From Telopea speciosissima (taxonomy: Eukaryota; Streptophyta; Magnoliopsida; Proteales; Proteaceae): a stretch of 64,000 bases of DNA. The translations under genes and the position numbers were made by a program. Shown in pieces: positions 55,163 to 64,000 of the stretch. The stretch's first letter is position 1, and the number at the start of each line of letters is the position of its first letter. The stretch is taken from the NCBI RefSeq assembly GCF_018873765.1, contig NC_057924.1, positions 24,175,542 to 24,239,541 of the forward strand, given 5' to 3'. The notes below the pieces were generated by a model. The model ran no database searches, was not told where the DNA came from, and saw nothing but the letters and a program-made list of their open reading frames with translations.

Positions 55163-55944
55163 ATATACCTCCATAAATCATGTAAGTTTAATCCAATATA
55201 TATAAATAAGAAAAAATTATACTGACCATTACAAGGATCAATCTTTACAGGAATCAGCCTTCTCTAGTGCATCATGGTTGATTTATTATCTACGAACAAA
55301 TTAGGCTGAGACTTCGTCTCAGTTTCAACCATTGCACATGATAATGAAAACATAGTTCTTTTAAAATACAGAAAAAAATCCCATTACACGTGGTACGCAT
55401 TTCTTCACCTCTATTGTCAAATTCAAACAACACAAACAGAAAAAGGCAAGGGAAGAAATATTTTAAAAAGAAAAAGAGAATGGAAACGAAAAAGAAAGAA
55501 AAAGGGTCCCCTCCAATGCAGCAATCTATGGTGTATTTGCAGGTTGGCCTCAAAGCAACATATAAGTCATCAATGAACCAAAATTTCACTAGGGTAGTAA
55601 TTAACTCTTAATTAGAGTACCTTCATGAAGGAAGTGCTCAAAATGATCCAAGCTAATATAAATTCCAATATTGGATGGCTATGTATGAGTAATGGAGCGA
55701 TTAGGAGTCTTGCTCCTTGCATTATAAAAGCCTCATCTCTTGCCCTCCAATGTAAAATATCTCTTTCCAGGGGAGGGAGCAATTGACTCCCAGAAATGAT
55801 TTGGTAACACAGAGGTCTGAAGCCCAACTGAGATTGTTTGCAACCATAATTTCTGGTGTTTTTGTATCATTTAACATTATTTTTTTTTCAATGTTCTTCA
55901 GAAAGATTCAATTGAATGAGAATAAAATAATATATCTTCCAACA
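55163..55944. other. AT-rich spacer
   Basis: Nothing recognised. Short frames on both strands lack domains. Confidence 0.45.
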
Positions 55945-56471
55945 TTAAATTTTTGGGAAAAAGCAAAAAAGAATGAAGAAAATCTTCCCTCATAAATGAG
56001 TTGAGTTCTATAAAATATTTCATTAACAAAAAATAACAAAAAGGTACCACAATTGTTTCTTTGGAATAGAATGCACAACAGTAAGCAAATCCTTAGGACC
56101 TTAAGTCATCTATTGATTTGGCAAAAGAAAAGATGGCACAACTAGATACAAAGATGTTTCACTCATCAAATTAATAGAAGCTACAACAAACCTCAACCGT
56201 CTCTGATGGACATTTTTGGGAAAGAGCAAAAAAAATGAAGAAAATCTTCCCTCATAAATGAGTTGAGTTCTATAAAATATTTCATTAACAAAAAATAACA
56301 AAAAGGTACCACAATTGTTTCTTTGGAATAGAATGCACAACAGTAAGCAAATCCTTAGGACCTTAAGTCATCTATTGATTTGGCAAAAGAAAAGATGGCA
56401 CAACTAGATACAAAGATGTTTCACTCATCAAATTAATAGAAGCTACAACAAACCTCAACCGTCTCTGATGG
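55945..56471. repeat. two-copy 263-bp tandem duplication
   Basis: Copy 1 runs from about 55951 to 56213 and copy 2 from 56214 to 56471. They are almost identical after the first 30 bases, including ggtaccacaattgtttcttt and cctcaaccgtctctgatgg in both. The duplication is recent or conversion-maintained. No gene. Confidence 0.85.
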
Positions 56472-56606
56472 TTGTAGATAATAAAAAATACAAGCATCAG
56501 CACTAACCAAGGAATGAAAACTCTTAAGGGAAATTAAAGACTACAAGGTTTCCTGCTTCCAAAAGTATGCAACAACAAATCCAATTGATAGACTTGAAAG
56601 CTTTTC

Positions 56607-57549
56607 TGTTGTATTATTATTTTATAGAAGCACTTTGGGTCAAAGCACTTGTTTCAAAAAGCACTTTTTCAAGTGTGTGTCAAAGTTTCAAAATTGTGTT
56701 TTGTTTCATTCCCTCCTTTTTTGTTTCCCTCCTCTATTTTGTTTGAAATTGGTTGTACTCTCTTGTGTGCAAGAGGCTAGAATTGAGCTCAAGAATAATC
56801 CCACATTGGTTGTGGAGAGTTACTTGAGGGGTATATATATAGGATTGTTTCCTTAAGGTGTGAGCCTTTTGGAGAGGAAGACACCCTACTCTCTAGTGTG
56901 TGGGGGTCCTTGGGGTGCTTTGAATCGCGCGCGCGCGCGCCAAGCCGAGCCGGGCCGTGGCCGAGGTCGAGGTCGGGGTGTGGGTGTGGACAAAACCTTA
57001 TAGGAGTTTTAATGTTTTGTTTAAAACTCGATTTGGTTCATCTATACGGTTGAACCACACTTGTCTATTCGTACATATATATGAATAGTTACACCTCCTC
57101 CCTGACGTGGAGGTATACATACGGTCACACCTCCCATGTAAGGGTTACACCCCGTACGTATATCACCTGTATTCATACGGATGTATCCCTTCATGAAAGG
57201 GTACTCCAAGATATATATATACACCATGTCATGCCTGTTTTTTATATAGAAAACAGAGACGTATTGTCCCCTCGCAACGTTCATGCTCCAAAGGATGCAT
57301 GATCGTATTTTTGTTTAAGTAATAAGAGGGTTGTATAGCCGTTTGATATCCCTCGGTACTCGTATTAGGTTCGCAACCTATACGTTTAGGAGTTGTATTT
57401 ATCTTGGAGGGTAAGGTGCAAGGTCAACCCGCTGCGTAAGAGGGGGCATCTAAATCCTTAAGGAAAGTATCTTACAGATACGACTCAACTCGATTGTCCG
57501 TGCTTCTTCCTTTCTGGTTCGTTTCACTCGCAACTGGTGTGCGATAACA
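56607..57549 (+). repeat. possible solo LTR, unconfirmed
   Basis: The segment has LTR-like properties: TGTTGTATT at the start, TATA-like gtatatatatagg (56830-56842), a transcribed-looking purine/pyrimidine mix, and an end GCGATAACA followed by GGTATTT, which resembles a primer-site start. However, the flanking five bases do not match, so the ends or the assignment are uncertain. A pure (CG)7C tract lies at 56926-56940. Confidence 0.35.
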
Positions 57550-57681
57550 GGTATTTCTCTATTTCTGTATATCTGCTTTGTCTTACAGTATATGCCTAAT
57601 ATAACATTTTCTTATCCTATTTGTGTCAATGATATTGTGTTCTCTGATTTTTCTGAAACTCCTTTAATTATGTAATAAAAG

Positions 57682-57987
57682 CTAAGATGTAAAATTAGTC
57701 AGTTTCTTCAGGTCAGCTAGCTTCTCTGTAATTTCTGGTATACATCTTTCCCATGCCTTGTTATAGCACAAATCTTTTCCTAATACAAGTGATCTTAGAA
57801 AACCGATGGCAAAATATAGAAAATCAATGGCAACTCTTAAACATTGAGTTGTACAATCTGGATTCGAATCTGAAGATGAGTTAGAAGAAACAAACTTCCT
57901 CAAAACCAGCCACACATCATCCGCAGTAAAACCCTGGGAGCAGAACTTGAGATCTGACTTTACAATCAGACGAGTAAGGTTGATCAT
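57682..57987 (-). CDS. uncharacterised 101-residue open frame
   Basis: An ATG at 57987 opens a frame of 101 residues. A hydrophobic stretch, CLRVAIDFLYFAIGFLRSL, occupies the middle, and a Lys/Glu-rich end reads EITEKLADLKKLTN. I do not recognise it. Sequence just inside its start (gatctcaagttctgctccc, about 57937-57955) is repeated near 58076-58096 in the inverted-repeat copy, so it may be an exon of a gene whose leader is that repeat. It could also be chance. Confidence 0.3.
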   Translation of the reverse strand: MINLTRLIVKSDLKFCSQGFTADDVWLVLRKFVSSNSSSDSNPDCTTQCLRVAIDFLYFAIGFLRSLVLGKDLCYNKAWERCIPEITEKLADLKKLTNFTS

Positions 57988-58029
57988 GTAAGATGTTCAG
58001 ACTGGTAGAAGATGGAACACGGTTGCTAA

Positions 58030-58655
58030 GAGAGAGAGACAGAGAGAGGAGTGAGAGAAAAAATCGAACCTGAGAGTGGGAGCAGAACTTGAGATCTGAC
58101 TTCCGCTGGTTTTTTGCTCGTACGTGCACTCCGGCAAAGCGAGGAGTGAGGCAAACAGGAACTCCGCTGGTTTTTTGCCGTCTCTGATTGTATCCCGACA
58201 GCCCAGGAACCGATACTGGAGAGAGAACAAGGTTTCTCTTTGTCTGAGGTTGCAGACCATGGTTCCCCTTCGGCGCCTTCGCTAGAGGTTGTAGACGAAG
58301 GTGTAACGCCTTCTCCGGAGGATGCAGACCAAGGAGACTCCGCCTGAGGTGGCTGTGACTGACGAGGAAACCTTGGCTTTCGGGAGGAGTAAAGAGAGGA
58401 GAGTGGAGACAGAGCTTCGCCTTTGGCTGAAGTTGCACAACGTGGTTCGCCTTCGTTGCCTTCGCCGGAGGTTGCAGACGGAGGTGAAACATCTTCGGCG
58501 GAGGATGCAGACCAAAGCTTGACTCGCCTGAATCGCCGGAGGTTGCAGATCCAAGCTTAACTCGTCGTTGTCTCTTTTGGGAGGAGTGAAGAGAGGAGAG
58601 CGAGAATAGTGGGAAAGAGTAGAGAGAGGAGAGAGGAGAGAGGATGAGTTAATGC
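58030..58655 (-). repeat. right copy of the long inverted repeat
   Basis: This is the inverted match of 51122-51628, with about 145 extra bases (58073-58215) near its inner end. It contains the same ctgcaacctc-ggcgaagg units, seen here as complement. Its frame 58492-57917 shares MFHLRLQPPAKATKANH and FTPPESQGFL with the left copy. Confidence 0.7.
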
Positions 58656-59107
58656 CCAAGAGAGAGATTACCTTGTTCGTATAAGCAATAGCAGATTATG
58701 CTCAACTCTCCCACTCTCCCTTTGATTCCGGAAAAACAATCCTCGCGAGATTAATCCGTTGGGTTGGGATTGGGTTTTCAAATAATTACTGGTTGTCACG
58801 GTTTTGGGTGAACTGAGGGAGAAACGGTTCAACGACTCAGATTCTATCTGGTGAAATCAATGGTTAACAGAGAAAAACGTTCAGTGAACAAATTCTCACG
58901 TACGTACCGCGACCACTCACCCAAAATAAACCAAACCATTTCCTTGTCTACAATCTGCATCATTGTGGTATTTTTGTAATAGAAACGTAGAAAAAGTGGC
59001 TTTTTAGTTCACGCTTTTCATTGCCTCCAATTTTAACGATTTCTACCCAAAAAAAAAAAAAAAAAAATTTTTTAACGATTTTTCTTATAGGAAGCGTTAC
59101 CGTTGAC
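58656..59107. other. upstream region of the PPR gene
   Basis: Non-coding. An A run at 59049-59066 lies 40 bp before the start codon. No clear TATA box. Confidence 0.45.
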
Positions 59108-61233
59108 ATGAGAGCCGTTCCCTTCGTCTCCGAGGCGAAAACTGCCACCGCCAAAACTATTGTTTCCCGGGCGACTGCTCTCTACGCTCAATCCTCATCA
59201 GAAACCCATGCCAATGGCGATTTCCGTCCATCGGAAAAGCACTACATTTCTCTCGTCCACGCCTGTAGAACCACTCCACAACTCAAACAAATCCACGCGC
59301 AGCTGTTCGTTCATAACCTTTCACAAAGCAGCCGGGTCATAACCCAGTTGATTTCGACTTGTTCTCTGTTTAAATCCATGGAGTATGCAATCTTAATTTT
59401 CCGCCATTTTCTTGATCCCAACTCATTTGTCTTCAATGCATTGATCCGAGGCCTGTGTGAAAGTTCCCAATATCAGAGCTCAATTGGGCATTTTATTCTC
59501 ATGTTACGCTTTAATGTGCAACCTAATAGGCTCACCTTCCCCTTTGTTCTCAAAGCGGTTGCATCACTGGTTGTAGATGGACTCGGTGGTCAGCTCCATG
59601 CACAGACGATTAAGTATGGCCTTGAGCTTGATTCCTTTGTTCGCATTTCATTAGTTGATATGTATGTGAAACTCCGTTCATTGGACTCTGCGTTACAATT
59701 GTCTGATGAAACTCCTGAGAGAAATAAGCTTGAAAGCATAATCCTGTGGAATATTCTGATTAATGGGTGTAGTAGAACTGGGGACTTGAGAAAAGCAAGG
59801 GAACTCTTCGACACAATGCCGGAGAAGAATACTGGTTCTTGGAATTCTATGATAAATGGGTTCATAAAACAAGGAGATCTGGAGCAGGCAAGGATATTTT
59901 TTGATCGGATGCCAGCCAAGAATGTAATTTCCTGGACGACCATGATATCTGGGTTGTCAGAGAAGGGTAAACATGAACTGGCTTTGGACCTGTTTAATAG
60001 GATGCTGCGAGAGGGTGGGAGGCCTAACGACCTTACTATTGCCTCTGCACTTTCAGCTTGTTCGAAAATTGGTGCTTTAGAAGCTGGAGTTCGAATACAT
60101 GAGTATGTTTCAAGACATGGTTTTCAGTTAAACCGCATAGTGGGGACTGCTTTGGTGGATATGTACGCAAAATGTGGCAAAATTGACTGTGCCAGTCGTG
60201 TTTTTGACGAGACAGTAGAGAAGGACCTTCTCACTTGGAGTGCTATGGTTTCAGGATGGGCAATTCACGGATGCTCCGAGCAAGCTCTTCAATGCTTTGA
60301 GGCGATGAAATCCACAGGTATGAAATCAGATACATTCTTCTGATGTCTCGTCCGATTCATATTATTAATTGAAAAGACTAAAACCTCCAAATATTTCCAG
60401 GAATTCATCTCGACGAGGTTGCTTTTCTGGCTGTCTTAACGGCATGCTCCCACTCCGGATTGGTGGATCAAGGGCTGAGTATTTTCAATAGCATGAGACA
60501 TGATTACTTCATAGAGCCGAATGTGAAGCATTACACATGCATGGTGGATTTATATGGTCGGGCAAGTCGGCTAGAAGAGGCTCTTAGTTTCATTAGGAGC
60601 ATGCCATTTGAGCCCGACTTCGTGATATGGGGAGCACTCTTTTGTGCATGTAGGCTTCACAAGAACATAAAAATGGCAGAATTAGCATCAGAAAGGCTCT
60701 TGCAAATGGAACCTAAGCATCCAGGGAGCTATGTCTTCTTGTCCAACATTTATGCAGGGGTCGGGAGATGGGAAGATGTGGAAAGAGTGAGAATCACAAT
60801 GAAGAATAAGGGTATTGAAAAACCCCCTGGGTGGAGTTACATCGAAGTGGCAGGTCGAGTGCATAGTTTTGTTGCAGGTGACAGGGCTCATGACTGTGTT
60901 GGAGAAATTTATGCTAAGCTAGAGGAGCTATCAGCTAGAGCAAAAGCACAAGGGTATATGCCCAACACCGAGTCAGTACTTCATAACATTGAGGAAGAAG
61001 AGAAGGAAAGTGCACTGGGAAGTCATAGTGAGAAGTTGGCACTTGCCTATGGGCTTATTAGCACTCCTCTTGGGATGACCCTCAGGATTGTGAAGAACCT
61101 AAAAGTATGTGGGGATTGTCACTCTATGATGAAATTTGCAAGTGAGATGAGCCAAAGGGAGATCATACTAAGAGATATAAAGCGTTTTCATCATTTCAAA
61201 GAAGGGGTGTGCTCTTGTGGAGATTACTGGTGA
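59108..61233 (+). CDS. DYW-class PPR protein, putative organellar RNA editing factor (At1g04840-like)
   Basis: The exons are 59108-60317 and 60401-61233, giving 680 residues. The 83-bp intron has GTATGA and TTTCCAG ends and joins STG to IHLDEVAF in frame. The N-terminus is Ala/Thr/Ser-rich without acidic residues early, compatible with organelle import. PPR repeats of P, L and S types run from about residue 75 (LVHACRTTPQLKQIHAQLFV) to 540, with WNILINGCSRTGDLRKAREL, SWNSMINGFIKQGDLEQARI and SWTTMISGLSEKGKHELALD. E motifs follow (GWSYIEVAGRVHSFVAGD). The DYW domain has the HSEKLALAYG (HxE) and CGDCHSMMKF metal-binding motifs and ends CSCGDYW. These are the deaminase signatures of C-to-U editing factors. 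The overall order and wording resemble Arabidopsis At1g04840, recalled from memory. The start is the first ATG of the frame. Confidence 0.93.
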
Positions 61234-61807
61234 AAATCGCTTGTTTTGTTCACATTACAATTTCTTTTTCCAAGAATGGTAAACAGAGCTTCATAGAAGT
61301 ATAAGTTTGGGCGGGCTAATCCCAATTGTGTTTACCAGGAGTGATCTCCAGGTTGAGCAGCAAGGCGTCAGAAGACATACAATGTGAACTGCAACATCAC
61401 TGAGTTTTGTCCAAATTCCCTGTAAGGTTTGATACATATAAATTAAATTCTACCCATCTGCTACATTTGTTCAAACTTTAAAATTGAACTAAACTTAGAA
61501 AAAATTAGGAGACTCAGGAAAAATTAGTTCAATTTCATGGGGTGATTTCTATTTTTGAAATTGTTTGGTTTGATTTTTCCACCTTATTTCAGTGAAATAG
61601 AAATCAGCAGGAATAGAAATTTTGAAATAGGCGACGAGTTCTTTCAATTTCAAAATTGAAATCACATTCCTTTCTATTTCGTGCTACTGTTTAATGAGCA
61701 CGTGGTAAACGATTATTTTATGGGCAAAGTAGTCATTTCCACAAATTTTATGAACAACGGTGTAAATTGCGAGTCTTTCTCTTTCGTTTTCTCTAGTTAT
61801 ACCTGCA
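61234..61807. other. downstream spacer
   Basis: It holds the 3' untranslated region of the PPR gene and AT-rich sequence with repeated gaaatagaaat words (61560-61680). No gene. Confidence 0.5.
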
Positions 61808-62690
61808 AGTGGCTTTTCGTCGAAACTGTTCAGGGAGGATTTCAACCAAGAAACTCACTTTGTCAATGGCGATTACACGAACCACATCGCCTCTCTCACT
61901 TCAAGCACATACGGAGTTCCCAAACTCGACCAAGAATCCGTGAAGGAAACTGTTAAACAGGTGACGATGTCTCCTACTCATCTTGTGTCCCCTAGATTTC
62001 AGAAGAAGGAAATAGAAGATCCAGAAGTCATCACCGCTTGGAAATTGATGGAAGATCTTGAAGACGAAATCCAGAAGATCCAGAAGTCATTACCGCTTGG
62101 AAATTGATGGAAGATCTTGATGATGAAATCCCCATTTTGGTACAGACCAAGAAAAGCCCCACATCACGAGTTGCAGATGCAAGGATCCTTCGAAATTCAT
62201 CAACGAGATCAACTCCCCAAAGAAGCAGAAAAAATTCTCAGGGAAGGAAAACAAGCATCGACAGAGTGGTTATGATGGTGCAATTGGGGGAACAGATCAC
62301 AATCCCAAACAGGTAGTGAAACCCTTTTCTTCTTTAGAGAACATGCAGAAGAAGGCTGCACTCACTTTGAAGACACCCACGAAAATCACTCTAGTAGATC
62401 TCAATTCGAACAGTTTCAGATTCCACACCAGATTTTCTACTTCAAGCGAGAGTTTGAGTCCCCTGTTTGATCTAGAGCTCCTTGCGTCCTTTGAGAGAGA
62501 ACTCAATGAAGAGGGTGAACAGATTAAGAAGATAGTCTTTCCGGAACCTAGAATCCACAAGGCCCTTGATTCAGAGTCCATGTTTGAACCCTTCAAGAAG
62601 AAATGCCCTCCAGGCAGGGAAAATGTCGTTGTCATCTGTACCAAAAGCTCCACATTGCAAGTATTGTCTCAGCTTCTCAAGGGCAGGGTA
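61808..62690 (+). pseudogene. glutaredoxin-family-like pseudogene lacking the glutaredoxin domain
   Basis: Pieces in different frames follow the N-terminal half of a plant glutaredoxin-domain family (At5g39865-like, from memory): KLFREDFNQETHF, NHIASLTSSTYGVPKLD, SPRFQKKEIEDPEVITAWKL then MEDLEDEI, KFINEINSPKKQKKFSGKEN, LSPLFDLELLASFERELNEE, and FKKKCPPGRENVVVICTKSS. In intact members the last piece leads into the catalytic glutaredoxin domain. Here it runs into unrelated sequence after LQVLSQLLKG. A 59-bp tandem duplication (62018-62076 and 62077-62135) shifts the frame, and further indels lie near 62190 and 62310. An open frame of 180 codons (62316-62858) spans the last conserved part. It is probably non-functional. 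Confidence 0.75.
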
Positions 62691-63435
62691 AGCATTGTTT
62701 TGAGTTTTCTGTATTTTGTGTATTTTACATGGAAGAGTATCTTACAACGGCTCCACTTTTGGACCCATTTGATAAACCTTTGGCTTATTAGCTTATTTAA
62801 TTCTTCTACTTTTCCAATCCAGTCCCAATCTAGCCTTTCTTCCATTGCTCAAAAGTAATAAAATTAGCTCTTCATCAAGATATCTGGGTGTGCTCTTTGT
62901 TTTCTAGCCACGTAATCAAAAACCAAATCTTATAACCATCTGATCAAAAGATTTATTGGGAGAAGTCCAGCCCTGTCTTCCAAGTTTACTCTATCTCAAT
63001 CTCTTCTTTCCATATTCCATGTATTCTCTCTTATCTCTTATATCTGTCTCAAGAGTAAGACTTTGAAGAGAAGCACATAAACAAAATAAACGTCTCTAAT
63101 TCCTTCCCTATGGTTCTGATAAGGTTAAGGTAATCTAGCAAAATCTGCATGTAATCCTTAGAGATTGTCATACCAATACCTGTCCGATCATCAACCTATT
63201 AGAAAATATTTTTGCTGCATTTGATTAATGATTGGAACGTATGAATTTTAATAAGAGAAGTGGTAAGCAGGAATTTGAAGGATAGAGATATCTCAGAAAG
63301 TTCTCCTTTTCCTTTTTAGTAATTTTTTTAACCTATTACCTAATACAACTTAAGCACCTAATCCATATTGAACTCAAATTGATATCTGGGTGTGCCCTTT
63401 GTTTTCTACTATTGATATCAAGGTAGGACCTGCTT
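62691..63435. other. spacer between pseudogene and retroelement fragment
   Basis: AT-rich. The phrase gatatctgggtgtgc followed by ctttgttttcta occurs at about 62878 and 63380, a direct repeat about 500 bp apart, but no element structure is evident. No gene. Confidence 0.45.
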
Positions 63436-63872
63436 GGTTCACCATTGATTTCCAAGTCATTGATATTCAGGCGTCTTTCAACATGTTGCTTGGAAGACTA
63501 TGACTACACTCAACAGGAGTCCTGGCATCAAGTCTCCACCAAAAGTTGAAATTTATACATGAGCAAAAGGTGATTACCATCTTTAGAGACCCAAAAATGA
63601 TGCAGACACTAGCTAACATAGAGGTGGGCATTTCATCTCTACCAGAAGTACAACTGGGACGATTCGAAATCGGGAATATTTGCACCATGTCTACAGAAGG
63701 AGAAGAACCCATTCCAACAAAATTCCCGATGGCATGGAGTAAGGCCTCCGTGAAGATCATGAAGAAGATGAAATATTTTTCAGGTTTGGGACTGGGAAAG
63801 AATCAGTAGGGGATTCTGGCTTTCCCAAAGATACAAGCCAACACTAACCGTCATGGTTTAGGTTCTTCAATG
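63436..63872 (+). pseudogene. Ty3/gypsy fragment: protease tail and G-patch
   Basis: The frame reads FNMLLGRL, then ASSLHQKLKFIHEQKVITIF, and later ASVKIMKKMKYFSGLGLGKN, a stop, then GILAFPKIQANTNRHGLGS. LLGRxW..SxLHQKLKF is the end of a retroviral-type aspartic protease, and the MxxMxYxxGxGLGKxxQG block is the G-patch that follows it in some plant Ty3/gypsy pol proteins. In-frame TAG codons lie near 63498 and 63807. LTRs and other domains are not in view; the element may continue beyond the window end. Confidence 0.7.
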
Positions 63873-64000
63873 ATTAGGAACTGATTTCCATGGACAAGAT
63901 GCCCCTCTTATTTCAAATGCTCTTTCCTGGTAGACTACCCTAGGGAAATAAACTTTCTTCTTCATACCCCATCATCTCGGATAGAGATTGTCCTAGTGAC

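Noticed and set aside
59021-59107. Upstream extension of the PPR protein through a Lys-rich stretch
   Set aside because: There is no ATG before 59108 in that frame, and the Lys run is the translation of an A tract in the leader.

Overview
The window is nuclear DNA of a flowering plant. The evidence is GT-AG introns, a DYW-class pentatricopeptide-repeat (PPR) gene, Au-type SINEs, Ty3/gypsy elements of the Tekay/Del and Tat/Retand kinds, and many small TIR elements in AT-rich spacers. The species cannot be named from the sequence; base composition and gene style look non-grass. Only two genes look intact; most of the rest is transposon-derived.

Layout. 1-2772 is AT-rich spacer ending in a degenerate local repeat. 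2773-23268 is one LTR retrotransposon on the minus strand (target duplication GTCGT). It is interrupted by a complete Tekay/Del-type element on the plus strand (5425-18588, duplication GTTTG, initiator-Met primer site, LTRs of about 3.2 kb) and by a solo LTR (19849-21637, duplication ATGGC). Without its guests the outer element is about 5.5 kb and shows only gag plus minisatellites, so it looks non-autonomous. 23613-26155 holds a dead copy of the splicing factor YJU2, a tRNA-type SINE and a PPR fragment split by a hAT-type MITE. 26785-38063 is a second complete LTR element on the plus strand (duplication ATGTG), of the Tat/Retand kind with a second RNase H; its gag-pol is decayed. Its LTR ends, leader, gag and one minisatellite match the outer element, so the two look like an autonomous/non-autonomous pair. 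40598-43846 is a four-exon gene for a 215-residue conserved plant protein of unknown function. 44374-51042 holds a hAT MITE and two abutting Harbinger-type TIR elements; the second carries a fragment of an aldose 1-epimerase gene. 51122-58655 is spacer bounded by a long inverted repeat and containing tRNA-shaped sequences and a 263-bp tandem duplication. 59108-61233 is a DYW-type PPR gene related to Arabidopsis At1g04840. 61808-63872 holds a glutaredoxin-like pseudogene that has lost its catalytic domain and a Ty3/gypsy protease/G-patch fragment.

How the parts relate. The strongest signal beyond routine annotation is that both large retrotransposons carry an extra gene in antisense: one between the primer site and gag (9425-10342), the other between pol and the 3' LTR (34070-36202, with at least one recognisable intron). 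A hairpin with two mutually exclusive foldings (CTGGGCGATG/CATCGCCCAG or CTCTGGGC/GCCCAGAG) recurs upstream of the TATA box in the Tekay LTR and again in the leader of its antisense gene. This suggests a cis-element shared by sense and antisense transcription, which is inference.
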